From the IMG/VR virus record IMGVR_UViG_3300025864_000025, positions 1 through 44,015 of that record: a stretch of DNA of 44,015 bases. One strand, given 5' to 3'. The notes below the pieces were generated by a model. The model was not told where the DNA came from. It saw only the letters and a list, made by a program, of their open reading frames with translations, and made no database searches. This document shows, piece by piece, positions 1 through 8,375 of this stretch. How positions within the stretch are numbered: position 1 is the first letter of the stretch; every line of letters starts with the position of its first letter. The DNA comes from a virus. Position numbers and translations under genes: made by a program.

Positions 1-127
1 AAACAAAGGACCTCACATGCTCAAGAAGACCGTCACCTACAAGGACTGCGACAACGTCTCGTGCACCGAGAACTTCTACTTCAACCTGACCGAGGCCGAG
101 ATCCTCGAGCTCCAGGTCAGCCGTGCC
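1..127. repeat. Terminal direct repeat, left copy (assembly overlap)
   Basis: These 127 bases are identical to 43889-44015. An exact repeat of 127 bases, a commonly used assembler k-mer length, running from inside a terminator-to-gene spacer into the first 37 codons of a gene, is what a circular contig looks like when it is written out linearly. It could mean true circular permutation, or joined cos ends elsewhere in the circle. It is not evidence for a real 127-bp terminal repeat on virion DNA. Confidence 0.93.
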
Positions 128-625
128 GGCGGCTACGCGGAGTCCATGCAGGTCCTCGTCGATTCGAAGGACCCGCAGCTGATCCTCTCCGTCATCAAGG
201 AGTTCGTCCTCTCGGCCTACGGCGAGCGCGGCGAGGTCAGCCGGAAGTTCTCCAAGAAGCGGGATGACACCGAGGCGTTCTCGCACACCGAGGCGTTCTC
301 GATCATCTTCATGGACCTGTTCAAGAACCCGGATCGCGCAGCCGATTTCTTCAACGGCCTCATGCCGGAGGGCATGATGGAGGCGGGCAAGGCTGAGCAG
401 GCCAAGCAGGCGATGATCAAGGCGCCGGACGACGGACACGAGCCGGGTAACCTCGGGGGCCCGCGTCCCCGGCTCGTTCCGCAGGACCACCTGAAGAAGG
501 CCGAGCCGGTGTTCTCGGTCGTCAAGGACGTCCCCATGCAGACGGAACTGTCGCTCGTCGACTTCACGGCGTTGAGCCAGGCCGATCGTCTGGCATTCAT
601 CGAGGGCGCCGGCAAGATCGTCTAG
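17..625 (+). CDS. Conserved phage protein, tail-assembly-chaperone-like
   Basis: A 202-residue acidic soluble protein. The ATG follows AAAGGA. The N-terminus (KTVTYKDCDN then FYFNLTEAEILEL) and the central block with TEAFSIIFMDLF and FFNGLMP match, from memory, a family in phages of Gram-positive bacteria often labelled tail assembly chaperone. Residues from about 135 to 202 are less conserved and end in a leucine-rich stretch. It sits among small membrane-protein genes, not beside the tail genes, where a different chaperone-like gene (27371-27913) already occupies the usual position. The label is therefore family resemblance, and another role is possible. It is transcribed after the strong terminator at 43837-43877 across the circle join. 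Confidence 0.5.
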   Translation: MLKKTVTYKDCDNVSCTENFYFNLTEAEILELQVSRAGGYAESMQVLVDSKDPQLILSVIKEFVLSAYGERGEVSRKFSKKRDDTEAFSHTEAFSIIFMDLFKNPDRAADFFNGLMPEGMMEAGKAEQAKQAMIKAPDDGHEPGNLGGPRPRLVPQDHLKKAEPVFSVVKDVPMQTELSLVDFTALSQADRLAFIEGAGKIV

Positions 626-634
626 CATTCTCTC

Positions 635-707
635 GGGGGCTGGCGAAAAACTATGTGACGCCTAGCCTTAAACGACAGCATGCACTTCCGCCAAGTGCAA
701 TGCCCCC
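635..707 (+). ncRNA. Structured intergenic segment, possible 3' RNA structure
   Basis: GGGGGC at 635-640 pairs with GCCCCC at 702-707, enclosing a perfect 7-bp hairpin (TGCACTT 681-687 with AAGTGCA 693-699, loop CCGCC). A weak GGC/GCC helix may form at 642-662. The result resembles a three-way junction. There is no T-run, so a classical terminator is unlikely. It lies between the end of the preceding gene and the promoter-like element at 716. Confidence 0.4.
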
Positions 708-715
708 ACCGTCCG

Positions 716-742
716 TCGCACCAAACACATGGCCTATAACGA
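716..742 (+). promoter_or_regulatory. Phage promoter-like element, copy 1
   Basis: TCGC at 716, then ACATGG exactly 11 nt later at 727 and TATAAC at 735. It matches the eleven-copy element of this genome, with C in place of the usual T of TAATGA. It precedes the gene at 769 by a short leader carrying a GAAAGGA ribosome site. Confidence 0.75.
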
Positions 743-768
743 CCAGACACCTCTTGAAAGGAATCGCC

Positions 769-1029
769 ATGAACAAGCTCAAGATCGCCCGACACATCGT
801 CACGTTCTCCACCGACGTCGGCGCCGAGATCGCCGTCAGCAACATCATCCGCAGTATCGTTCCCATGCACAGCAGACTCCCCATCCGGATCTGCCAGCAC
901 ATGGGGCGCTTCGGCCTGATGATGGCTGGCGGCAGCCTCGCAGCCAAGTACGCCGGTGAGACGTTCGACGTGCTTGTTGGAGCCGTCAAGGACGACACGC
1001 CCACGCTGAAAGCCTTCAACCTCAACTGA
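769..1029 (+). CDS. Small hypothetical protein with hydrophobic segment
   Basis: An 86-residue protein of unknown function. The ATG at 769 is chosen because GAAAGGA lies 7-8 bases upstream and the promoter-like element at 716-742 lies just before that. A longer reading from 655 would run through the promoter element. The N-terminus is basic. The region around residues 45-60 (GRFGLMMAGGSLAAKYAG) is small and hydrophobic and could be an amphipathic or membrane-associated helix. It forms its own transcription unit, closed by the terminator at 1035-1068. Confidence 0.7.
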   Translation: MNKLKIARHIVTFSTDVGAEIAVSNIIRSIVPMHSRLPIRICQHMGRFGLMMAGGSLAAKYAGETFDVLVGAVKDDTPTLKAFNLN

Positions 1030-1034
1030 TCACA

Positions 1035-1068
1035 ACAGGGGGCCCTTAATCGGGCCTTCTGTTTTTCT
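1035..1068 (+). terminator. Rho-independent terminator
   Basis: GGCCC (1041-1045) and GGGCC (1052-1056) form a GC-only stem around a TTAATC loop. It is followed by TTCTGTTTTTC. It lies 6 bases after the stop codon of the 769-1029 gene. Confidence 0.75.
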
Positions 1069-1085
1069 TCGAAAGGAATTTGGCA

Positions 1086-1748
1086 ATGGCTACCACACCA
1101 CTTCCCGGTGCCGGTGAGTTCCCGAGCAACGCGCACGCGCAGAAGAAGATCGAGAAGCCCGTCGTCGAGCGCCCCGCGATCAAGAAGGTCGTGACGGGCA
1201 CAGTCGTCGAGCACAAGAAGAGCGCCTGGCAACGCTTCCGTAGCATGTTCACGATCGAGGACGCCGGCAGCGTGATCAAGACGGTCTTCACGGACGTCCT
1301 GCTTCCGTCGGTCAACAACCTGATCGTCGACACGCTCACCACGACCGTCGAGCGTACCTTCGGCAACGGGGGCGTTCAGCGCCAGGGCTACCGTCCGGGG
1401 TCTTCGTACGGGCCGTACACCCCGTACAACCGCGCCCCGCAGTCCACGGCTCCGTGGGGACAGCAACAGCAGGCGCAGCAGCAGATGAGTCGGCGCAGTC
1501 GGCAGACCCATGACTTCCGTGAGTGCGTCATCGACAACCGCCAGGAGGCAGCGATCGTCCTGGACACGCTGACACAGATGGTCGACATGTACGACGTCGC
1601 CACCGTCGCCGACTTCTATGATGCTGTCGGCTTCACCAGCGAGTACACCGATCGCAACTGGGGTTGGAACGACCTCAGGGACGCCCAGATCATGCACGTT
1701 CGTGGGGGCTACCTGATCCAGTTCCCGCAACCCATCCAACTGAAGTAG
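1086..1748 (+). CDS. Hypothetical protein with Gln/Pro-rich linker
   Basis: A 220-residue protein with no recognised family. The ATG at 1086 has GAAAGGAA 7-8 bases upstream. An in-frame TTG at 1080 is less likely. Residues 1-90 are basic and lysine-rich. A low-complexity linker rich in Pro, Tyr, Gly and Gln follows (residues about 95-140, including QQQQAQQQ). The last 80 residues form a compact acidic domain (VDMYDVATVADFYDAVG). The two-domain layout with a flexible linker suggests a binding or adaptor role, which is inference only. No promoter-like element directly precedes it, so transcription may come from read-through of the terminator at 1035 or a promoter I do not recognise. Confidence 0.7.
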   Translation: MATTPLPGAGEFPSNAHAQKKIEKPVVERPAIKKVVTGTVVEHKKSAWQRFRSMFTIEDAGSVIKTVFTDVLLPSVNNLIVDTLTTTVERTFGNGGVQRQGYRPGSSYGPYTPYNRAPQSTAPWGQQQQAQQQMSRRSRQTHDFRECVIDNRQEAAIVLDTLTQMVDMYDVATVADFYDAVGFTSEYTDRNWGWNDLRDAQIMHVRGGYLIQFPQPIQLK

Positions 1749-1791
1749 TACCCCCGCGCGCTTCCTTCTTGCAAAATCGAAAGGTCAAACG

Positions 1792-2670
1792 ATGAACCTC
1801 CAGCCAGTCTACACGGCGCTCTTCAAACTGAAGACCGTCAGCCCCACAGTCCTCACCGTCGTCGGGATTGCCGGCGTCGTCACGGCAACCGTCATGGCCT
1901 GCCGGGCAACTCTCAAGGTCAAGGACGTCATCGAGGAGGCGAACCTCAGCCTGGACATCGTCGAGGAGGACAAGCAACTCACTACGTCCAAGGGTGGCTA
2001 CGTCTTCTCCCAGAGTGAGATCAGCCGCCAGAAGGCCAAGGTCATCCTCCACACCGCGTGGGACCTCACGGTTCTCTACGGGCCGGCAGTCGTCGTTGGG
2101 GTCGTCTCCATCGGGGCTATTGCTGGGGGTCACGGCATCCTGCTCAAGCGGAACGCGGCTCTCGCCGGCGCGCTCACACTCACCGAGAAGGCCTTCGACA
2201 ACTACCGCAAGGCGGTTGCCAAGGAGATCGGCGAGGTGCGGGAGAAGGAGATTCGCTACGACACGACGGAGGATCGTGGCGACACCGTTGCAGTCAAGAA
2301 CATCGCCGAGATCGACCCGTCCAAGCGGAGGCCGTATGCTCGGATGTTCGAGCATGGCAACCCGAACTGGGAACGCAACTCCGACTACAACCACATGTTC
2401 CTCACGGCACAGCAGGAGTACGCCAACCAGAAGTTCCAGCGTCAGGGTTGGCTCTTGCTCAACGACGTTCTCCACGCCCTCGGGTTCGAGAAGACCTCCA
2501 CTGGTGCGGTTGTCGGTTGGGCGAAGGGGCACGGAGACGACTTCGTGGACTTCGGTGTTTATGAGTTGGAGGCCTCGCCCGAGGACCATTTGAATGCCTC
2601 GGAACAGACCTACCTTCTCGACTTCAACGTCGCCGGCGTTGTCTACACCATGATCGGAGAGGACACCTGA
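1792..2670 (+). CDS. DUF6353-type phage membrane protein, copy A
   Basis: A 292-residue protein with two predicted membrane segments: residues about 17-37 (PTVLTVVGIAGVVTATVMAC) and about 88-112 (LYGPAVVVGVVSIGAIAGGHG). These are followed by an Ala-rich segment containing ALTLTEKAFDNYRK and a soluble C-terminal domain. The same order occurs in the gene at 42735-43514, so the two are paralogues. The layout matches the phage family I know as DUF6353, whose function is not established. It begins an overlapping operon: its TGA shares its last base with the ATG at 2670. Confidence 0.75.
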   Translation: MNLQPVYTALFKLKTVSPTVLTVVGIAGVVTATVMACRATLKVKDVIEEANLSLDIVEEDKQLTTSKGGYVFSQSEISRQKAKVILHTAWDLTVLYGPAVVVGVVSIGAIAGGHGILLKRNAALAGALTLTEKAFDNYRKAVAKEIGEVREKEIRYDTTEDRGDTVAVKNIAEIDPSKRRPYARMFEHGNPNWERNSDYNHMFLTAQQEYANQKFQRQGWLLLNDVLHALGFEKTSTGAVVGWAKGHGDDFVDFGVYELEASPEDHLNASEQTYLLDFNVAGVVYTMIGEDT

Positions 2671-2903
2671 TGGACGCACCGAAGCCCTGCCCCCCAAAGG
2701 GGTACCTCGACGCCAAGATCCTTGAGATGGAGATCGTCAGCGCTGCTGAGGCCGTCGCTTCGCTCAGGGCGTGGGTCAAGAAGCCCGCGTTCGTCCCCAA
2801 GCCGCACCTGACTCAGCGGCCGTTCATCGCCCCAGAGCTCGTTTCCTTCCGCAAGGGGATGCAGCACCACGCCCAGCCCAATGAAAGGAGAGGTAACTCA
2901 TGA
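2670..2903 (+). CDS. Small hypothetical protein
   Basis: A 77-residue protein, Pro- and Lys-rich, with no recognised domain. It is tightly coupled: the ATG overlaps the preceding stop by one base, and its TGA (2901-2903) overlaps the next ATG (2900) in an ATGA junction. Such translational coupling supports a real gene despite its short length. Confidence 0.65.
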   Translation: MDAPKPCPPKGYLDAKILEMEIVSAAEAVASLRAWVKKPAFVPKPHLTQRPFIAPELVSFRKGMQHHAQPNERRGNS

Positions 2904-3724
2904 ACATCGTACTCATCAGGGCCCTCTGCGGGGCAGCCATCGGCGCCGCCGTCTCAGGGGTGATGCTCGTTGGCTTCAAGATCGGGGAGTCGAAGGGCCG
3001 TGAGAGGGCCTGGATCGACGCCGACAAGCAGATGGCGGAGATGGAAGACCGTCTCAAGCGCCTCTACAAGATCGGGGAGTGGCAGAACCCCGTCAACTTC
3101 GCTGAGGACACAGAGCGTCCCGAAAGCATGGATTCTCCGGAACACGAACTCGCTAGGCGTCGTGCACGTGCTGCTGCAGAGGTCGATCCTGGTATGCTCG
3201 AGAAGCTCAACGAGCACGTCCAGTCCCAGGGCTACGCGCTTCACGAGGACTCTGCTGTGCCGTCCGGAAGAACCATATTCGATCGGTACAGGAACGAGGA
3301 CCTCGACGCCGAGGACGGAATGGCTGAGGCGCGTCTCGATGCTCTGCGGGAGGAGGTCGAGGGCGTCACTCCGAACATGGAGGACCCCGAGCCCTACGTC
3401 ATCTCTGAGGAGGAGTTCGGGTACGACAAGGAGAACTACACCAAGATATCCTTGTCGTACTACCCGGTCGATGGGGTTGTCGCTGACGAGCAGGATCGCG
3501 TCGTCGAGGATGTCGAGAGTTCGATCGGGATTCGTAACCTCGACGGGTTCGACACCGATGGTAATGGCGGCGACACAGTGATTCACGTCCGCAACAACCG
3601 GCTCCAGGCTGACTTCGAGATCGCCATCGAAGAGGGGTCCTACCGTGAGACTGTCATGGGTCTCGACGCCGGCCCGGTCATGGAGCGGCGTGGACGTAAA
3701 AGCCGGGGCTCTCAGGACGAGTAG
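2900..3724 (+). CDS. Membrane-anchored conserved phage protein
   Basis: A 274-residue protein. Residues 4-28 (VLIRALCGAAIGAAVSGVML) form one N-terminal membrane anchor. A charged, probably helical segment follows. The C-terminal domain, from about residue 165, contains PYVISEEEFGYD, SLSYYPVDGVVADEQDRVVE and VIHVRNNRLQADFEI. This domain resembles one I recall next to DUF6353 proteins in phages of Gram-positive bacteria; its function is unknown. The acidic C-terminal part is presumably cytoplasmic. The stop overlaps the GTG of the next gene by one base. Confidence 0.75.
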   Translation: MNIVLIRALCGAAIGAAVSGVMLVGFKIGESKGRERAWIDADKQMAEMEDRLKRLYKIGEWQNPVNFAEDTERPESMDSPEHELARRRARAAAEVDPGMLEKLNEHVQSQGYALHEDSAVPSGRTIFDRYRNEDLDAEDGMAEARLDALREEVEGVTPNMEDPEPYVISEEEFGYDKENYTKISLSYYPVDGVVADEQDRVVEDVESSIGIRNLDGFDTDGNGGDTVIHVRNNRLQADFEIAIEEGSYRETVMGLDAGPVMERRGRKSRGSQDE

Positions 3725-4263
3725 TGCCCGGCACGATTGATGACCGCTACTTCGAATGGTTGTATGCCAAATTCGGAGCGGTAAGCAACAGGAACCCTGC
3801 TCACTCATACTGGAACTTGTTCAGGCAACTCTACTCTCGGGAGTTTGTCTGGTTCGTTCCGAACGATGATAACCGTGTGGAGGATGGTAAAGAACTCCGA
3901 CGCGATTTCATCGACGAGCAGGGGACCGACGGGGTCGACGCCAACTGGCTAGGCCTTGGGTGCTCAGTGCTGGAGATGTTAGTCGCTCTAGCAGGCCGGG
4001 CTTCCTTCGAGACTTCTAGGGAGCCCGGCGAGTGGATCTGGCAATTCCTCAACAACCTGAATTTCGACGAGTACAACGACGCAGCGTGGCACAAGTATTG
4101 CGCCAGTAGGATAACCAGGGCGTTAGACACCTTCGTCTTTCGAACGTATTCTCCAACGGGTATCGGAGGGGTGTTCCCTCTCCGGGCTGCTACGGAGGAT
4201 CAACGAAAGGTGGAACTCTGGTACCAAATGTCCGCGTACCTGTTGGAAAACAACCAGTACTAG
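3724..4263 (+). CDS. Conserved phage protein upstream of polymerase
   Basis: A 179-residue soluble protein rich in Trp and Tyr. The GTG start overlaps the previous stop by one base. Recognisable blocks are YFEWLYAKFG near the N-terminus, VPNDDNRVEDGKELR, CSVLEMLVALAGR, and GIGGVFPLR before the C-terminus. I recall the same block order in uncharacterised proteins of phages infecting Gram-positive bacteria, lying near replication genes. The function is unknown. It closes the 1.8-4.3 kb operon, 18 bases before the polymerase fusion gene. Confidence 0.7.
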   Translation: MPGTIDDRYFEWLYAKFGAVSNRNPAHSYWNLFRQLYSREFVWFVPNDDNRVEDGKELRRDFIDEQGTDGVDANWLGLGCSVLEMLVALAGRASFETSREPGEWIWQFLNNLNFDEYNDAAWHKYCASRITRALDTFVFRTYSPTGIGGVFPLRAATEDQRKVELWYQMSAYLLENNQY

Positions 4264-4281
4264 CGTAGGGAGGAGGTAACC

Positions 4282-7200
4282 TTGGATTTCTATCGAATTG
4301 CTGAGCGACAGGCCAACAAGAACGGGGTCCTTGAGGTCTTTCCAGACTTCAAAGTCATCCGATCGAAGGACCTCATGGTTCGAGGCCGGTCGTTCTACGC
4401 AATCTGGGACGAAGAAAAGGGTCTGTGGTCCACTGACGAGTACGATGTTCAGCGGCTCATTGACGACGACCTCTTCGAATACCAAAAGGAGAATGACGGG
4501 CCCATCACGCTCAAGTTGATGGGGCAATTCAGCAGCAACAGTTGGCTGCAGTTCCGGAACTACGTGGGGCACCTGTCCGATGCCAATTCCCAGCTGGACG
4601 AGCACCTCACCTTCGCCAACTCGGCAGTGAAGAAGAGCGACTTCGTTAGTCGTCGACTTCCGTACGCCCTTGAAGGCGGAGACATCAGTGCGTACAAAGG
4701 GATGTTTGAACTTCTGTATGCACCTGAGGAACTGGAGAAGTTGGAGTGGGCCATTGGCTCCATCATCGCCGGGGACGCACGCTACATCCAGAAGTTCTTC
4801 GTGCTGTACGGCGAGGGCGGGACAGGCAAATCCACCTGGCTCAACCTCGTGCAGGCACTCTTCGACGGGTACTACACCGCCTTTGAGGCTAAGGCTCTGA
4901 CTGGGACTAGCAACGCATTCGCCACGGAGGCGTTCAAGTCCAATCCCCTGGTTGCGATCCAACATGACGGGGACCTCAGCAAAATCGAGGACAACACCAA
5001 GCTCAACTCGATCATCTCTCACGAGGAGATGACGATGAATGAGAAGTACAGGCCGTCATACACGGCTCGCAGCAATGCAATGCTTCTCATGGGTACGAAC
5101 AAGCCTGTCAAGATCTCGGATGGTAAGTCGGGAATCATCCGGCGCCTGATCGATGTCCGTCCGACAGGTAAGACACATTCGCCTCGTAAGTACGCGGCAT
5201 ATGTTTCACAAATGTCGTTCGAACTCGGCGCGATTGCCCAGCACTGCCTGAACACATATCTCGCGATGGGTAAGAACTACTACGCGGGGTACAAGCCGGT
5301 AGAGATGATGTTGCAGACAGACATATTCTTCAACTTCATCGAGGACACGTACATCACCTTTCAGTCGCAGGATGGGACGACCCTGTCTCAGGCCTACGAG
5401 CTCTACAAGGTGTTCTGCGATGAGTCCAACATCGAGTACCGCCTGGCACGTCACAAGTTCAGGGACGAACTCAAGAACTACTTCAGCGGCTTCGACGAGC
5501 GATTCGAGGTTGACGGCATCCGAGTGCGCAGTTGGTACTCGGGGTTCAAGGCCGAGCGTTTCAAGGTGAAGGTCGGAGAGGATGCACGCACATTCTCTCT
5601 TGTCATGGATGACACCGAGTCCCTGATGGACGACCTCTTGAGCGCCCAACCTGCACAGTACTCCAATGCCGAAGGGACGCCGACCAAGAAGTGGGAGTAC
5701 GTCACCACCACGTTGGCGGATCTCGACACGTCGAGGGAGCACTACGTCAAGGTTCCTACGAACCACATCATCATTGACTTCGACCTTAAGGACGCTGATG
5801 GCAACAAATCCTCCGAGCGAAACCTCGAGGCAGCTTCTACGTGGCCAGCCACCTACGCTGAGTTCAGCAAGGGCGGTGCGGGTATTCATCTTCACTATAC
5901 CTATGAAGGGGATGCCTCTGATCTTGCCCGAGTCTTTGATAGCGGCATCGAGATCAAGGTATTCAACGGCGATGCCTCTCTCCGACGACGGGTTAGCAGA
6001 TGTAACTCCGTGCCAGTGGCAACGATTCGCGAGGGACTACCCGTAAGGGAGAAGAAAGTGATTTCTGAAGAGACGATCAAGAGTGAACGTGCTCTTCGGG
6101 ACCTCGTCATGCGCAACCTCCGAAAGGAGATCCACCCAAGCACCAAGCCGTCGATCGACTTCATCCACCAGATTCTGGATGACGCCTACAAGTCGGGGTT
6201 GGAGTACGACCTCATAGACCTGCGGTCGAGGATCCTGTCGTTCGCCAACAGCAGCAGTAACCAGGCGATGCTTTGTGTTAAGAGCGTTCAGACGATGCAG
6301 TTCAAGTCGGAGAACGTTCTCGAGTCCATGAAGAGCCTGCCCAAAGACGAACGTTTGGTCATCTTCGATCTGGAGGTGTTTCCGAACCTCTTCATCATCT
6401 GCTGGAAGTACAGCGGCGAGAAGACCGTCGTTCGCATGGTCAACCCGACCGCTCAGCAGGTAGAGACGCTCTTTGCGTTGAAACTTATTGGGTACAACTG
6501 CCGCAGGTATGACAACCATATCCTGTACGCAGCGTACATGGGCTACACCAACCATCAACTCTACGAACTCAGCCAGAAGCTGATCAATGGCCACGGGCCG
6601 GGCGCGTACTTTGCGCAGGCCTATAACATCTCGTACGCTGACATCTACGACTTCTCGTCGAAGAAGCAGTCCCTCAAGAAGTTTGAGATCGAGTTGGGCC
6701 TGACACATGTGGAGTCAGAGTTGCCTTGGGATCTTCCGGTTGACCCGGCCCTTTGGCAGCAGGTTGAGGACTACTGCGTCAATGATGTGAATGCGACCGA
6801 TGCGGTGCTTCTTGACCGCTGGCAGGACTTTGTTGCTCGGCAGATCCTTGCTGATCTCTCAGGTCTGTCGGTCAACTCGACGACGCAGCAGCACACCTCG
6901 AAGATCGTGTTCGGGGATGACCGGCGACCGCAGGACAAGTTCAAGTATACCCATCTTGCGGAGATGTTCCCTGGCTACAGGTACGACATGGGGACGTCAA
7001 CGTATAGGGACGAGATCGTTGGAGAAGGCGGTCTCGTTAGGGCAAAGCCAGGCATGTACGAGAACGTGGCGTTGCTCGACGTAGCGTCGATGCATCCCAC
7101 AAGTATCGAGCAGTTGGACATGTTTGGGGAGTACACAAAGAACTTCTCCCAGTTGAAAGCCGCTCGCATCGCCATCAAGCACCATCAGTATGACGAAGCC

Positions 7201-8046
7201 AAAAAAATGCTCGGGGGGAAACTTTCCAGGCATCTTTCTGATGAGGCCCAAGCGGAAGCGTTGTCCTACGCTCTGAAGATCGTGATCAACATCGTTTACG
7301 GTCTGACGAGCGCTAAGTTCGACAATTCCTTCCGGGATCCGCGTAATATCGACAACATAGTTGCCAAGCGGGGCGCTCTCTTCATGATTGACTTGATGCA
7401 TTTCGTCGAAGAGCAGGGCTTTGTTGTTGCCCATATCAAGACGGACTCCATCAAGATCCCAAATGCAACTCCTGAGATCATCGAGCAAGTCATGGGTTTC
7501 GGAAGGAGCTATGGGTATGACTTCGAGCATGAGGCAACGTACGAGAAGTTCTGCCTCGTCAATGACGCTGTCTATATCGCGAAGTATGCGTGGGCGGCGA
7601 GTTCGAAGATCAAGCCCGGTGATTGGACTGCGGTTGGGGCTCAGTTCCAGCACCCATATGTCTACAAGACGCTCTTCACGGGCGACCCCATCAAGTTCGA
7701 AGACATGTGCGAGACCAAGACTGTCAGTACGGCGCTTTACCTCGACTTTGGGGTGGAAATGCCGATGTTCAACTACGACGGAGACAACAAGCACTTCGTC
7801 GGCCGTGCGGGCATGTTTGTTCCCATTCTGCCCGATTGTGGTGGAGGGTCTCTTCTACGCGTCGACAAAGATGGGGTGCGTTTTCATTCCGCCACCGGCG
7901 CCAAGAACTACCTTTGGAAGGAAGCAGAGGTAGTCAAGACACAGAAGTTGCAGGACGACATCGATCTCAGTTTCTTCGAGACTCTCGTGTATGAGGCTCG
8001 GCAGCAACTAGACAAGTTCTGCGACGCAACCATCTTCCTTTCGTAA
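4282..8046 (+). CDS. SF3 helicase - AEP-type primase - family B DNA polymerase fusion
   Basis: A 1254-residue replisome protein with a TTG start behind AGGAGGT. Residues 1-430 form an SF3/D5-like helicase: Walker A GEGGTGKST (177-185), acidic QHDGD (227-231), and sensor-1 GTN (271-273). Residues about 440-600 resemble an archaeo-eukaryotic primase: IIIDFD (D499, D501), SKGGAGIHLHY (H536, H538), then IEIKVF (E557). Residues 690-1254 form a family B polymerase. Its 3'-5' exonuclease motifs are FDLEVF (D696, E698), GYNCRRYD (D744) and YCVND (D835). Its polymerase motifs are A LLDVASMHPTSI (D933), B K999-N1003-Y1006-G1007 and C HIKTDSIKI (D1055). Together these could unwind, prime and copy phage DNA. 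Motif C has Lys in place of the first Asp of DTDS. I recall the same three-part arrangement in other phages, so it is probably a real family and not a chimera. Confidence 0.92.
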   Translation: MDFYRIAERQANKNGVLEVFPDFKVIRSKDLMVRGRSFYAIWDEEKGLWSTDEYDVQRLIDDDLFEYQKENDGPITLKLMGQFSSNSWLQFRNYVGHLSDANSQLDEHLTFANSAVKKSDFVSRRLPYALEGGDISAYKGMFELLYAPEELEKLEWAIGSIIAGDARYIQKFFVLYGEGGTGKSTWLNLVQALFDGYYTAFEAKALTGTSNAFATEAFKSNPLVAIQHDGDLSKIEDNTKLNSIISHEEMTMNEKYRPSYTARSNAMLLMGTNKPVKISDGKSGIIRRLIDVRPTGKTHSPRKYAAYVSQMSFELGAIAQHCLNTYLAMGKNYYAGYKPVEMMLQTDIFFNFIEDTYITFQSQDGTTLSQAYELYKVFCDESNIEYRLARHKFRDELKNYFSGFDERFEVDGIRVRSWYSGFKAERFKVKVGEDARTFSLVMDDTESLMDDLLSAQPAQYSNAEGTPTKKWEYVTTTLADLDTSREHYVKVPTNHIIIDFDLKDADGNKSSERNLEAASTWPATYAEFSKGGAGIHLHYTYEGDASDLARVFDSGIEIKVFNGDASLRRRVSRCNSVPVATIREGLPVREKKVISEETIKSERALRDLVMRNLRKEIHPSTKPSIDFIHQILDDAYKSGLEYDLIDLRSRILSFANSSSNQAMLCVKSVQTMQFKSENVLESMKSLPKDERLVIFDLEVFPNLFIICWKYSGEKTVVRMVNPTAQQVETLFALKLIGYNCRRYDNHILYAAYMGYTNHQLYELSQKLINGHGPGAYFAQAYNISYADIYDFSSKKQSLKKFEIELGLTHVESELPWDLPVDPALWQQVEDYCVNDVNATDAVLLDRWQDFVARQILADLSGLSVNSTTQQHTSKIVFGDDRRPQDKFKYTHLAEMFPGYRYDMGTSTYRDEIVGEGGLVRAKPGMYENVALLDVASMHPTSIEQLDMFGEYTKNFSQLKAARIAIKHHQYDEAKKMLGGKLSRHLSDEAQAEALSYALKIVINIVYGLTSAKFDNSFRDPRNIDNIVAKRGALFMIDLMHFVEEQGFVVAHIKTDSIKIPNATPEIIEQVMGFGRSYGYDFEHEATYEKFCLVNDAVYIAKYAWAASSKIKPGDWTAVGAQFQHPYVYKTLFTGDPIKFEDMCETKTVSTALYLDFGVEMPMFNYDGDNKHFVGRAGMFVPILPDCGGGSLLRVDKDGVRFHSATGAKNYLWKEAEVVKTQKLQDDIDLSFFETLVYEARQQLDKFCDATIFLS

Positions 8047-8063
8047 CTAGCCAGAGGAGAGTC

Positions 8064-8375
8064 ATGAGGGTCACGAAACACCTGCCTGTTCTCATGCGTG
8101 ATGATTTCCACGAGGTCGTGACTGTTGGTAATGCTTTTTACAACAGCCGTGGAGACATCACGTTCCAAATCGTCCTAAGGAACAATAACGGCGACCACGG
8201 GATGCTCTCCAGCGCCATCGAGCTGGGTCTCGTCGAGGCTTTGAAGATCGAGCCCGTGGCGTCGGATCTCAGGAAACAGATCGAGGCCTACGAGCAGGTC
8301 GCCTTGGAGGCAGCCGTCATCGACCTTGACTTGTCCGCCGCCGAAGTTCTAGAAGAAGGAGTGCCCCATGAGTGA
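8064..8375 (+). CDS. Small conserved hypothetical protein
   Basis: A 103-residue acidic protein, with a GAGGAG site before the ATG. The N-terminal half looks like beta strands (VVTVGNAFYNSRGDITFQIV) and the C-terminal half is a long acidic helix. Its stop overlaps the next start by 8 bases, so the two are co-translated. It lies between the polymerase fusion and the probable ssDNA-binding protein, so a replication accessory role is plausible but inferred only from position. Confidence 0.65.
   Translation: MRVTKHLPVLMRDDFHEVVTVGNAFYNSRGDITFQIVLRNNNGDHGMLSSAIELGLVEALKIEPVASDLRKQIEAYEQVALEAAVIDLDLSAAEVLEEGVPHE

Noticed and set aside
651-1739. A 362-codon open frame on the - strand over two + strand genes
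   Set aside because: Codon-bias shadow; it runs through the promoter-like element and terminator of the + strand units.
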